A stretch of DNA of 64,000 nucleotides from Bacteroidetes bacterium GWA2_40_15 (GTDB taxonomy: Bacteria; Bacteroidota; Bacteroidia; Bacteroidales; VadinHA17). Below the pieces are notes generated by a model that was given only the letters and a program-made list of their open reading frames with translations, was not told where the DNA came from and did no database searches. The stretch spans positions 62,001-126,000 of the forward strand of contig MENI01000026.1 of the NCBI GenBank assembly GCA_001768195.1, read 5' to 3'. Every line of letters begins with the position of its first letter. Position 1 is the first letter of the stretch. Below are positions 52,360-60,816 of the stretch, piece after piece. The translations under genes were made by a program, and so were the position numbers.

Positions 52360-53514
52360 TTAATAATGACATTTCATACATTCTGTACCACCTAATCTCT
52401 CAACCGTAACACTGTCGGTCTCTCCGTTTCTTATCCTTTCAGCCATATTCTTATAATCAGAATAAAACCTGTTGTTTTGAAAGTTAACAACCTTTGTCCT
52501 GTGGCAATCAATGCACCATCCCATAGTCAAACTCTGATTCAATCTGATCCTGTCCATTTCTTCAACAGCTCCATGGCATTCCTGGCATTTTAATCCTCCT
52601 GCTTCAACATGCTGTGCATGACTGAAAAATACGTGATCCGGGAGATTATATACTTTAATCCATTCGATTGGCTTCATCTCCTCATAGTAATTAATTACTT
52701 TTGCTATCTCGAACGCACCGGAACGACTCCCGTTCCGAACTAAAAGATGGCAGTTCATACAAACGTTTTCCGGAGGAAATCCTGCGGATTTGCTGTAGTG
52801 CGCAAAACTGTGGCAATATATGCAGTCAGTTCCGTTTTGACCGGCATGAACCTCGTGTGAGAATTTAACAGGCTGGTCCGGTTCATATTCGGGAGAATAT
52901 CCAACTTCAAGGCCTTCAGTCACAAATGAGTTCGTTATAAAAACAGCAGTGGCAAAAAGTATTATGAAATGAATCCACTGTCTTTTTATTTTTTTAAGTA
53001 TAATCAGATCTGTTATTGAAAAGAGAAACAGAATCGACGCCAGGATGAATAAAAAAAGATTGGTTATAACTGGTTTGCTTTGCTTTAGCCCGATAACAGC
53101 AAGTTTATCCATATAGGCTTTGATGAGCACGATATCTTCTGGAGTAAACTGATAGCCATTGTGCACCTCTGCCATTTTTTCAACTGCAGGCCTGAGTAAT
53201 ACTTTGCTTAAATCATCCGCACTTTTGTTAGTGTATTTCCTGGAGATTTCTATTGCATCCGGATTCCAGTTCAGTTCGTCGGAAAAGGAAGTATTGTGGC
53301 AGGAGGCACAGCTCACTGCTTTTTGATCCCTGTAAACCAAACCATAGAAAAGTCTTTCCCCCTTTGTAAGTTCTTCAGCCTTAAAGGCTCTTTGTTTATT
53401 GAGAAGAGAATCATCTGCCTGGATAAAATTTGAGTGTACAGGGGTAGTGATACATATCAGGAGAATTATAAGCAGTAAAAACCTGATATTATTTGAGAGA
53501 ACAGAATCGTTCAT
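52360..53514 (-). CDS. actA: Alternative complex III subunit ActA, six-heme-motif cytochrome c
   Basis: A 384-residue cytochrome. After a signal peptide (about 10-28), a class I-like cytochrome domain carries the first CxxCH (Cys69). Two membrane helices (about 150-172 and 181-198) follow, then a multiheme part with five CxxCH motifs (Cys231, 252, 310, 334, 379). ActA of Rhodothermus is described with five hemes, so the N-terminal monoheme domain is an addition, perhaps usual in some Bacteroidota. It is the first gene of the act operon. Confidence 0.92.
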   Translation of the reverse strand: MNDSVLSNNIRFLLLIILLICITTPVHSNFIQADDSLLNKQRAFKAEELTKGERLFYGLVYRDQKAVSCASCHNTSFSDELNWNPDAIEISRKYTNKSADDLSKVLLRPAVEKMAEVHNGYQFTPEDIVLIKAYMDKLAVIGLKQSKPVITNLFLFILASILFLFSITDLIILKKIKRQWIHFIILFATAVFITNSFVTEGLEVGYSPEYEPDQPVKFSHEVHAGQNGTDCIYCHSFAHYSKSAGFPPENVCMNCHLLVRNGSRSGAFEIAKVINYYEEMKPIEWIKVYNLPDHVFFSHAQHVEAGGLKCQECHGAVEEMDRIRLNQSLTMGWCIDCHRTKVVNFQNNRFYSDYKNMAERIRNGETDSVTVERLGGTECMKCHY

Positions 53515-53589
53515 GAATAGCGGATTATTAAATGTTTTAACTAAATCACCTGTATTAAGCCACCAATTTCATCTTAAAGCAATCAATTT

Positions 53590-53597
53590 CAAAAATA
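53590..53597 (-). promoter_or_regulatory. -7 promoter box TATTTTTG for the act operon
   Basis: On the - strand, 75 nt before the actA ATG at 53514. Long leader, so less certain than the others. Confidence 0.35.
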
Positions 53598-53842
53598 GAA
53601 AAAGAGCTTTGTAAATATCATCAAAATGATAATTATTACAATAAAATAATCTTTCTATAAAGATAATTAAAGCAGTTTATAACCAGCCAGTCTGCCTGAC
53701 AAATTTATTACTATAAAAAATTATGTAAAAATTTTGGGGCCAGAACTATAACCAGATATGATATTTATCAACATGGCAGGATAAATCAAAACCATAACAA
53801 TAAATAACTAACTATTATACAATTAATATGTTCTGTCTTTTA

Positions 53843-53850
53843 TATCTTTG
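53843..53850 (+). promoter_or_regulatory. -7 promoter box TATCTTTG
   Basis: TAnnTTTG match 62 nt before the ATG at 53913. Confidence 0.45.
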
Positions 53851-53912
53851 TAAAAAACATATACTGTAAACTATATAAGATCATATTCATTTTATATTAA
53901 ATAGACATTATC

Positions 53913-54719
53913 ATGAAAAAACTAGTGTATCTGACTCTGTTAATCGTTCTGATTGCAGGTTTTTCAGGTGGCTGCAAAAAAGACAAGGGAGATCCTCCGG
54001 CTCTTCCGCCGGCCGAATCAATGCTGATCGATTTCAGCAACTTTATCAGTTCATCCAAATCAGCAGAAAATGGTTTTGACAGCAAGGGGACAGAAAACCT
54101 TAACTGGGAAACTGCGGCTTTTATTGCAGGTACATGGAGAACAATAATTGTAGTTACACTTGCAATACCGGTTGCTTCATTTAAAGTGGCTGTTGATCAG
54201 GACCCGGTTTACCTCTCAGATAAAAAATGGCAATGGAGCTATAATGTTAATGCTGCAGGAGTTATTTACAAAGCAAGGCTTACGGGAGAGATAAAAGCTT
54301 CTGATGTAAAGTGGGAAATGTATATTTCAGCAGATAACTCGGCAGAATTCAAATGGTTCGAAGGAACTTCAAAAGTTGACGGAACCGGAGGACAATGGTT
54401 ATTATCTGAGAGCAGCACGATACAGAATCCCATTCTTCAGATTGACTGGACCAAATCAGGAACCACAATTGGGAGCATCAAATACACATATCTGAAAAGC
54501 GGTTCATCCAATGGTGCCTATATTGAATACGGTTTAACCAGCAGTTCATTGAATGCCAATTTTAATGTTCACTATTACAATACCTCTCTGGGCCGGTTCT
54601 CAGATGTCAATATTGAATGGAATACATCTACGAGAGAAGGCAGGATTAAAAGCTCCGACTACCTCAATGGAGTATGGCAGTGCTGGGATGCAAACAGAGT
54701 TAATACAACTTGTCTCTGA
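53913..54719 (+). CDS. Predicted lipoprotein of unknown function
   Basis: A 268-residue protein with a signal peptide and lipobox (FSGGC, Cys about 21) followed by KKDKGDPPALPP, a usual Bacteroidota lipoprotein linker. The rest is rich in Trp, Ser, Thr and Tyr and looks all-beta; a two-Cys end (QCWDANRVNTTC) may form a disulfide. No family recognised. Its last 61 nt overlap the 3' end of the convergent NAD(P)-binding gene. Confidence 0.75.
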   Translation: MKKLVYLTLLIVLIAGFSGGCKKDKGDPPALPPAESMLIDFSNFISSSKSAENGFDSKGTENLNWETAAFIAGTWRTIIVVTLAIPVASFKVAVDQDPVYLSDKKWQWSYNVNAAGVIYKARLTGEIKASDVKWEMYISADNSAEFKWFEGTSKVDGTGGQWLLSESSTIQNPILQIDWTKSGTTIGSIKYTYLKSGSSNGAYIEYGLTSSSLNANFNVHYYNTSLGRFSDVNIEWNTSTREGRIKSSDYLNGVWQCWDANRVNTTCL

Positions 54720-55378
54720 TCTGCTATCTTCTGAAGTCTGTCTGATTCAAATATCTCCTTGCCCTGTCCCATTTTAAGGATGCTTATCATGGCTTTGGCA
54801 ACATCACTGCCTTCAATTCCCCTGTATTTTTTTAATCTTCCGGCCAGGAATGTCCCCAATAGTTTCATAACAGCTTTAGCGGCTTGTTCTCCGGGCCTTC
54901 TCTCTCCTCTGTCTCCCAGTAATAAAGAGGGCCTGACAATAGCTGTTGTCTCAAAGTCCAGATTCATTATCCCTTGTTCCATTTCACCTTTAATGCGCAG
55001 ATAATAGTTGGATGAGTTCCTGTTAGCTCCTGTGGATGAGTCTACTGCTATACGTTTAACCTTATTACCTCTGGCTGATCTTGCAAGGGTTACCGGCAGG
55101 TCCCTGTCAATCTGTTCCATTTTGCTTACAGATCCTGCTTTCTTAATTGTTGTCCCCAGACAAATAAAGAGATCGTCTCCGGTGAGTTGACCTGAAAAGC
55201 TTTCGGGATTATCAAAATCTACAACATACACCTGTATTTTTGATGTTTCCGGATAACTGGTCTCCCTTCTTGTAAAGATCTTAATAACCTCATAATCATC
55301 TGATTTAAGGAGATCATTAATAACATGCCTCCCAATAAGGCCTGTCCCTCCGAATACCAATGCTGTCCTGTTTTTCAT
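54659..55378 (-). CDS. NAD(P)H-binding Rossmann-fold protein
   Basis: A 239-residue atypical short-chain dehydrogenase. The nucleotide motif GGTGLIGRHV is near residue 10; FICLGTTIKKAG, AVDSSTGAN, and YLRIKGEMEQGI (with the YxxxK-like YLRIK) match the HTATIP2/YbjT-type NAD(P)-binding family. Relatives end near FESDRLQKIA; the last 20 residues here are read from the antisense of the neighbouring lipoprotein gene, so the natural stop may have been lost. Substrate unknown. Confidence 0.82.
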   Translation of the reverse strand: MKNRTALVFGGTGLIGRHVINDLLKSDDYEVIKIFTRRETSYPETSKIQVYVVDFDNPESFSGQLTGDDLFICLGTTIKKAGSVSKMEQIDRDLPVTLARSARGNKVKRIAVDSSTGANRNSSNYYLRIKGEMEQGIMNLDFETTAIVRPSLLLGDRGERRPGEQAAKAVMKLLGTFLAGRLKKYRGIEGSDVAKAMISILKMGQGKEIFESDRLQKIADQRQVVLTLFASQHCHTPLR

Positions 55379-55506
55379 AGTAGAAATGAATAATTTTTGA
55401 ATGAAAATTACAAAAAGAAACTGTACCTGACTTATTTCTTAGTACATAAACAGAGGGATCTTTGGTTTTTTTACTATTTTGCGCCACTGAATTAAAAACA
55501 GAATCT

Positions 55507-56115
55507 ATGTCTCCACGTAAGAGCGCCATATTGCTGATTATTTGCATACTTATAGCCGATCAGATTCTTAAAATATGGATCAAAACACACCTGGTGATCG
55601 GCCAGGAGATACATTTATTTGGTGATTGGGGCCTGATTCACTTCATTGAGAACAATGGGATGGCTTTTGGCATGGAGATGGGTGGAAGGCCCGGGAAATT
55701 TATCCTCAGCATATTCAGAATTATCGCCATTTTCGGAATAGGCTGGTTTCTTAATTCCATCATTAACAGGAAAGCATATACCGGATTGATCCTGGCTGTC
55801 AGTGCTATTATGGCAGGAGCAATCGGTAATATTATCGACAGTGCATTTTATGGCATGATTTTCAGCGAAAGCTATTCTCAACCTGCAATATTATTTCCCC
55901 CCGGAGGCGGTTATTCCTCTTTTCTTCACGGTCGTGTTGTTGATATGTTCTATTTCCCGATAATTGATACGCAATGGCCCTCGTGGTCGCCAATAAATTC
56001 TGGGGAATCGCTTGTTTTCTTCAGACCTGTATTCAATATTGCAGATTCGGCAATTACTTGCGGAGTGTTGTCAATATTACTTTTCCAGAAGAGAATGTTC
56101 AGGGAGCTGTCCTGA
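55507..56115 (+). CDS. lspA: Lipoprotein signal peptidase (SpII)
   Basis: A 202-residue inner-membrane aspartyl protease that removes signal peptides from prolipoproteins. Four helices; catalytic Asp residues in GNIIDSAFYG and FNIADSAIT. Between them is a longer loop (FSESYSQPAILFPPGGGYSSF) found in Bacteroidota LspA. The frame extends to 55462, but ATG 55507 gives the normal start. The window encodes several predicted lipoproteins that need it. Confidence 0.93.
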   Translation: MSPRKSAILLIICILIADQILKIWIKTHLVIGQEIHLFGDWGLIHFIENNGMAFGMEMGGRPGKFILSIFRIIAIFGIGWFLNSIINRKAYTGLILAVSAIMAGAIGNIIDSAFYGMIFSESYSQPAILFPPGGGYSSFLHGRVVDMFYFPIIDTQWPSWSPINSGESLVFFRPVFNIADSAITCGVLSILLFQKRMFRELS

Positions 56116-56141
56116 TATGATTTTAAGTGATATATGCAGAG

Positions 56142-56441
56142 TCATTTTTCACAACAGTTGCTTACACAGTTCAATACTGTTTTCAGGTTCTCATGTTTAA
56201 GGAAATACCAGGTGTTTTTCCCCTCTCTCTTTGAACTGAGAACGTCACGATCTTTAAGTATTCCAAGATGATGCGAGGTGGTCGACTGCTCCAGTCTCAG
56301 ATGTTTATGAATTTCTGTAACGGTTCTTCTTTTACCATCTTCAAGACACCCGACAATTGAAATCCTTATAGGATGAGCAATTGCCTTAAGCATGCTGGCT
56401 GCACGTTCAAGATTTTCAGGTGTCAGTTCATTAAATTCCAT
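56142..56441 (-). CDS. ArsR/SmtB-family regulator
   Basis: A 99-residue winged-helix repressor: AIAHPIRISIVGCL (helix 2-3), recognition part TVTEIHKHLRLEQSTTSHHLGIL and wing LSSKREGKNTWYFL. The C-terminus has three cysteines (NCVSNCCEK), and one more lies near residue 32, so metal or redox sensing is possible. No metal-transport gene is adjacent. Confidence 0.87.
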   Translation of the reverse strand: MEFNELTPENLERAASMLKAIAHPIRISIVGCLEDGKRRTVTEIHKHLRLEQSTTSHHLGILKDRDVLSSKREGKNTWYFLKHENLKTVLNCVSNCCEK

Positions 56442-56460
56442 GATTCATTTATTTGTCACG

Positions 56461-56468
56461 CAAATATA
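56461..56468 (-). promoter_or_regulatory. -7 promoter box TATATTTG for the ArsR gene
   Basis: On the - strand, 19 nt before the ATG at 56441. The ATATATGTAAATATG sequence around it is a candidate autoregulation site. Confidence 0.45.
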
Positions 56469-56588
56469 TGTAAATATGTTGATATGTTGCAGTCTGAATA
56501 AAGTTATTTAAATTTCACTTTGAATTAAAAGTGCCCGTAAAGGGAGCATTTGCTTAGGTTAGAACCATTGAAAAAGCAAGCAGATAAA

Positions 56589-57074
56589 TCAATTCCCCCC
56601 GGTAAATACGAAAATATAATCATCTGATTCAATGTAATAGTCCCTCCACATCTTAACAAGCTCAAACCTGTTCTTTTCATAAACCCAGGCTGATCTGTCT
56701 GTGAACAGGTTCTTAGGGTAATTAATTGCTCCGGATGGTGAAAATCTAAATAAAGTTTTTCCTGAAGACAACTTAACATGTATACTGTCAAAGATTCTTG
56801 CTGCAAGAAGGTGGGGTTCAATACTGATATCTTTCGTAACAAATAATTCACTGCCAAGCCTTGCATCAGGTGCAAATGTTGTATCCTTATATACCTGAAA
56901 TATATCTGAGTAGATGTACTTTCCGATTCTCATATTATCGGGCTTCGGGTACAATGTCACAGTCAGGAGACTATCGGTTCCATTTCTGATCAGGATGCGT
57001 AATTGATAGTCAGAATGCTTTTTACATGATGCAAAAACTATCAGTATTAACCAAAGGGAAATCAGTTTTTTCAT
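56589..57074 (-). CDS. Small predicted lipoprotein of unknown function
   Basis: A 161-residue protein with signal peptide and lipobox (VFASC, Cys about 17) followed by KKHSDYQ. The remainder looks mostly beta with several Tyr/Phe residues (DDYIFVFTGGN at the end). No family recognised. It lies 81 nt upstream of the GH-like gene's stop side on the same strand order, and is isolated otherwise. Confidence 0.65.
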   Translation of the reverse strand: MKKLISLWLILIVFASCKKHSDYQLRILIRNGTDSLLTVTLYPKPDNMRIGKYIYSDIFQVYKDTTFAPDARLGSELFVTKDISIEPHLLAARIFDSIHVKLSSGKTLFRFSPSGAINYPKNLFTDRSAWVYEKNRFELVKMWRDYYIESDDYIFVFTGGN

Positions 57075-57154
57075 ACTAATCCAGGATGTCTTGTTAACAA
57101 ATAGTCCCGAAAAATGTTCGCTTATGGTAAAATCATGTTCAATAGCTAAATGCT

Positions 57155-59299
57155 CTATTTTGAATTAATCCGTACAGAATAAAACTCTTCCAAACGATCA
57201 ATTGTCAAAGTGCTGTTTTTGAATTTCAGATTGCTATTATCAGAACCGTAAATTATATCTGCAGATTCTATCATAAATGGCAGCTCAACAATAATATTTT
57301 CAACAGGTATTAAATCCCTGAACGGTCTTTGCGAACTGCTGCTGGTATTAACCAGAGACAACTGGAATGTCCCCGGACCGGATTCACTTTTATTCAGACA
57401 GACATGTACAGATGCCGGTGCATTGGTATTAAGAACCTGTAACTTACCTAACAGATGATCAATAGAATTTGTCAGCAGCTGATCATAATCCGGGTGCCCA
57501 ATCGTATAATTCAGTTTATCGATTTCATTGGCAAAATAGACAGACTCTCCATTCCCAAAACGGTTGTTCACCATTATCGGATAGTCTGATTCCCATTTAG
57601 CAGGAAAAGCGTATTCAGGGGGCTGGTTATTGATTTTTGGCAAATATCCCGTAATTATTTCAGATCCGGCTAAAGCTTTTGTCATCAGAGTCCGGCCACC
57701 ATTATGCAATAAATCAGTCTGTTCCATACCTGCTACCAAATCATTTCTGCTTACAATTTTCTGGTAGCAATCCATTTCAGTATTTACAACCTGATTCAGA
57801 TAGCTAACTCCGAAAACCTCGCTAAGTCCAAACTCTTTTCTGGCAGCTCCCTGTTCATTATACAGGGAGGTTTTAAAGGTCGCAATTAACTTTCCGCCCT
57901 GTCTGACCCAATCCTTTATCAGCTCAACATGTTCTTCACTCAGTGCTGCAACATCAGGCATGAATAGCACTTTGAATTCCTTCAGTTTTTCCGCAGTCAG
58001 CATCTTATCAGACACAAATCCGTATTGATAATGATTTTCCATAAACAGTCTTTGAACTCCTCTCATTGATCCTGAAAAATCATTATCGCCCAGGAGTTCC
58101 CCTGAAGGTTTGGAATACATAATACCGATATCAGTAACAGGTTGCAGCTGTTTTAGAAGCACCTCATTATCCATCAGATATTTGTAAGCATCAGTAGCCA
58201 GGTAAGCATTGCGGGCATCAGGAGCATTGGCCGGATAATAACCATTGAAGTAGCAATTCCAGAACCCGCCGCCGGCAGCAGCTGCCTCCCAGAGCCACAG
58301 GCGGGAATCGAGCGGAGGATCATATATATATCGGTGCTCTGTACCATTGCCTCCAAAAAGAATAACCGGAGCTTTATCGGGTTCAAGAGATTTCAGGAAC
58401 TTAACAATAGCTGTTGGATAATAAATATCCTTATATTCCACATCCTGAGCATTATCAGCAAGAAAGGCCACTATCACAAAAAAATCAAAATATTCAGCTG
58501 CACTGTAAAGGCTGATTCCGGTATGTTTCTGCTGTTCAATCTTATACATATCAAATACCTCAGCCGCGTATGTTTTGTCTTTTCCATATTTTTTCACAGT
58601 TCCCCGCATCAGTTCAAGCTGTCTGCCTGCATTACCGTCATTCCAGCGATAATATTCCTCCCACTCTTCCTTAGAGCTGCTTTTAACCGGAATTTCTTTG
58701 CCTGCCGTATGATTAAAATCTTTTTTGCAGCGATCGCAATAGCAGGTATTGTGGAAGTTAACTGCATTATGCCATATACCATCCAGCTTATATTTCACCA
58801 TCAGCTGCTCAATAAACTCCACTGCATGTTCATTGCGGTAATAACTATTATAACAGGGAGCATATAGTTCGGGAGTGGTATAATTCAGGACTATTGGGTT
58901 TCCTTTTTCATCCCTGGCAAACCAGTCGGGGTGCTGGTCATACCTTTTTTTGTCAACTCCCCGGAAATCCACACGGGCAATCACCTTAATATTGGCTCTG
59001 TGGCATCCGTCTGCAATATCAGCAAGCAGATCCCTTTTGCCGATATATGGATTAACATTTGCCATCGGTAAAGTATTCTGAAAAAAATCAATAATACCTC
59101 CACCGTTTACAACCAGAGTACTAGCATGAGTAGCATTCATATACTTTACAAGGCTGTCTACATTATAATCAGCTGCATCCGGTTGTCTTAATACGGTCTG
59201 TAAAATCCGCATTGGTTTCTGGTACCAGTAATCTGTAATGCCTTGTTGCGCCATTGAATTAACGGTAACAAACAATGCAAGGAGGAGAATATTTTTCAT
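57155..59299 (-). CDS. Exported glycoside-hydrolase-like protein (Hyp_GH6 / GH42-trimerisation type)
   Basis: A 714-residue protein with a signal peptide (MKNILLLALFVTVNSMAQQ). Residues about 25-390 look like a TIM barrel of the hypothetical glycosyl hydrolase 6 family (VNGGGIIDFFQNTLP, ADGCHRANIKVIARVDF, LDGIWHNAVNFHN), with a CxCxxC cluster (TCYCDRC) as in GH42-type zinc sites. Residues about 400-620 resemble the beta-galactosidase trimerisation domain (VLFMPDVAALSEEHVELIKDWVRQGGKLIAT quoted in part). A C-terminal beta domain follows. A role in sugar-chain breakdown is likely but the substrate is unknown. It starts right after the broken phzF. Confidence 0.75.
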   Translation of the reverse strand: MKNILLLALFVTVNSMAQQGITDYWYQKPMRILQTVLRQPDAADYNVDSLVKYMNATHASTLVVNGGGIIDFFQNTLPMANVNPYIGKRDLLADIADGCHRANIKVIARVDFRGVDKKRYDQHPDWFARDEKGNPIVLNYTTPELYAPCYNSYYRNEHAVEFIEQLMVKYKLDGIWHNAVNFHNTCYCDRCKKDFNHTAGKEIPVKSSSKEEWEEYYRWNDGNAGRQLELMRGTVKKYGKDKTYAAEVFDMYKIEQQKHTGISLYSAAEYFDFFVIVAFLADNAQDVEYKDIYYPTAIVKFLKSLEPDKAPVILFGGNGTEHRYIYDPPLDSRLWLWEAAAAGGGFWNCYFNGYYPANAPDARNAYLATDAYKYLMDNEVLLKQLQPVTDIGIMYSKPSGELLGDNDFSGSMRGVQRLFMENHYQYGFVSDKMLTAEKLKEFKVLFMPDVAALSEEHVELIKDWVRQGGKLIATFKTSLYNEQGAARKEFGLSEVFGVSYLNQVVNTEMDCYQKIVSRNDLVAGMEQTDLLHNGGRTLMTKALAGSEIITGYLPKINNQPPEYAFPAKWESDYPIMVNNRFGNGESVYFANEIDKLNYTIGHPDYDQLLTNSIDHLLGKLQVLNTNAPASVHVCLNKSESGPGTFQLSLVNTSSSSQRPFRDLIPVENIIVELPFMIESADIIYGSDNSNLKFKNSTLTIDRLEEFYSVRINSK

Positions 59300-59309
59300 A
59301 AAATTTCAG

Positions 59310-59584
59310 TTACCTGTTAAATTTATGTTCCCAGCCATATATAACATAGGCTGAGGCAAGGGTAGCATGTCCGCAAAGATCGACCTCCGTTGTCGCTGTG
59401 AACCATCTTATTTTAAACTGATTATCTTCCTTTACATAAAATGCCGTTTCTGAAAGATTATTCTCCATTGCGATCTTCTGCAAAATGTCATCGCTTAACC
59501 ATGAATCAAGGGACAAACTGCAGCTGGATTGCCATGAAAAATCCTGTCAGTAAATGCGTCAATCTGATAAATCGTGTGTTTCAT
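59310..59584 (-). pseudogene. Remnant of a PhzF-family isomerase gene (frameshifted and truncated)
   Basis: Reading from ATG 59584 gives MKHTIYQIDAFTDRIFHGNPAAVCPL, the normal PhzF beginning (quoted to show family; Asp/Asn motif GNPAAV), but the frame then hits a stop. One base less (a missing C near 59511) restores DSWLSDDILQKIAMENNLSE and GHATLASAYVI, the next PhzF motifs. The remnant ends after about 90 residues, against about 260 in complete members, and is followed at once by the GH-like gene. It is a non-functional leftover of a rearrangement. Confidence 0.85.
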
Positions 59585-59659
59585 TATTATTGCCCTGTTA
59601 TTTGATGCCAATTTAAGAAATAATAATCTAATTGTTATTTTGATTTCTTTGAGTAAAAC

Positions 59660-59685
59660 CTGACTGTTAACATATTAACAGTCAG
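59660..59685. other. Perfect 11-bp hairpin or operator
   Basis: CTGACTGTTAA (59660-59670) and TTAACAGTCAG (59675-59685) pair around loop CATA. It lies in the 233-nt gap between the phzF remnant and the polyprenyl synthase gene. On the - strand it is followed by a few T, so it could be a weak terminator; a protein-binding dyad is equally possible. The rest of the gap shows only the -7 box. Confidence 0.45.
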
Positions 59686-59799
59686 CGCAAGCCCTGATTC
59701 AAAATTAAACAAAAGAAATAACAGGAAGGTCCTCAACATAAAATATTTTGTCGCATCCGTCTGTTTTAACAGTAAATTCGCATGAATGATTATTTTATG

Positions 59800-59807
59800 T
59801 AAGTTTG
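59800..59807 (+). promoter_or_regulatory. -7 promoter box TAAGTTTG for the polyprenyl synthase gene
   Basis: TAnnTTTG match 10 nt before the ATG at 59818; a very short leader. Confidence 0.45.
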
Positions 59808-59817
59808 AAGATAATAA

Positions 59818-60798
59818 ATGCTTATGCCGGTTCTGGATAAAATAAAGAAGCCCATTGAAAAGGAGATGGCTGAATTTGAGGCCTACTTCGGAAGAACTAT
59901 GCGAAGTGATATTCCTCTGCTGAATATTATACTCAATTATATTTTACGTCGCAAGGGCAAACAAATGAGGCCGTTGCTGGTCTTTCTGACTGCTAAACTC
60001 AACGGCATTATTTCAGAGCCTACATTTGTTGCAGCTACATTCATCGAGCTGCTGCACACAGCATCGATTGTTCATGATGACGTTGTAGATGATGCCGGTG
60101 AAAGAAGAGGAGCTCTCTCTATAAATGCCCTGTGGAACTCGAAAATTGCAGTGCTGGTCGGAGATTATATGCTTTCAAAAGGAATGCTTATCAGTGTGGA
60201 AAAGAACCGCTATGACATGCTTGAAATAGTTTCGGAAGCTGTTAAATCGATGAGTGAGGGAGAACTTCTGCAGCTGCAGAAGTCAAGGAAGCTTAATATC
60301 ACCGAAAAGGATTATTTCAGGATTATTCTGAGCAAGACCGCAGCATTGATTGCTGCATGTACAGCCTGTGGAGCAAGGTCGGTAACTGATAATTCTGATA
60401 CCATACAGTTAATGAAGGAGTTCGGGGAGAACATAGGAGTTGCTTTCCAGATAAAGGATGATCTTCTTGATTATGAAGGCACCGGGCTAACCGGAAAAGC
60501 TCCGGGTAATGATATTAAGGAAAAGAAAATTACACTTCCTCTCATATATGCCCTGGAACAATCCTCAAATTCCAAAAAGCGTAATATACTAAACATACTC
60601 AGGAACAAAAAGAAATCGAAATCTGAGATTGCCGAAGTGATAAGCTTTGTATCAGAGTATGGCGGTATGGCATATGCTGAAATTAAAATGAATCAGTACC
60701 GCGATAAAGCACTTGCCATTCTTGATTCCTATCCCGATTCAAATACAAGGAACTCTCTCAAGGAATTTGTTTTCTATACAACCGCCCGGAAGAAATAA
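59818..60798 (+). CDS. ispB: Polyprenyl (octaprenyl-type) diphosphate synthase
   Basis: A 326-residue trans-prenyltransferase. First Asp-rich motif DDVVDD (about 91-96) and second KDDLLDYEG (about 217-225), with GKQMRPLL and LVGDYMLSKG. The small residues before the first motif (ELLHTASIVHDD) indicate a long-chain product, probably the side chain of menaquinone, which would be the quinol used by ACIII. It converges with the MFS gene. Confidence 0.92.
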   Translation: MLMPVLDKIKKPIEKEMAEFEAYFGRTMRSDIPLLNIILNYILRRKGKQMRPLLVFLTAKLNGIISEPTFVAATFIELLHTASIVHDDVVDDAGERRGALSINALWNSKIAVLVGDYMLSKGMLISVEKNRYDMLEIVSEAVKSMSEGELLQLQKSRKLNITEKDYFRIILSKTAALIAACTACGARSVTDNSDTIQLMKEFGENIGVAFQIKDDLLDYEGTGLTGKAPGNDIKEKKITLPLIYALEQSSNSKKRNILNILRNKKKSKSEIAEVISFVSEYGGMAYAEIKMNQYRDKALAILDSYPDSNTRNSLKEFVFYTTARKK

Positions 60799-60816
60799 GA
60801 ATAAACGAATTGTCAG

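Larger units (their letters stand above)
53515..53912. other. AT-rich divergent intergenic region between actA and a lipoprotein gene
   Basis: A 398-nt stretch with no reading frame I can support. It contains a - strand -7 box for actA and a + strand -7 box for the lipoprotein gene. The middle (about 53620-53830) is strongly AT-rich; no hairpin or RNA gene was recognised in it. Confidence 0.6.

Noticed and set aside
53515..53912. tRNA or small RNA in the long AT-rich gap
   Set aside because: No cloverleaf, GTTCRA-type T-loop or strong hairpin with T-run could be found; tRNA signs were also not seen in the other intergenic gaps.
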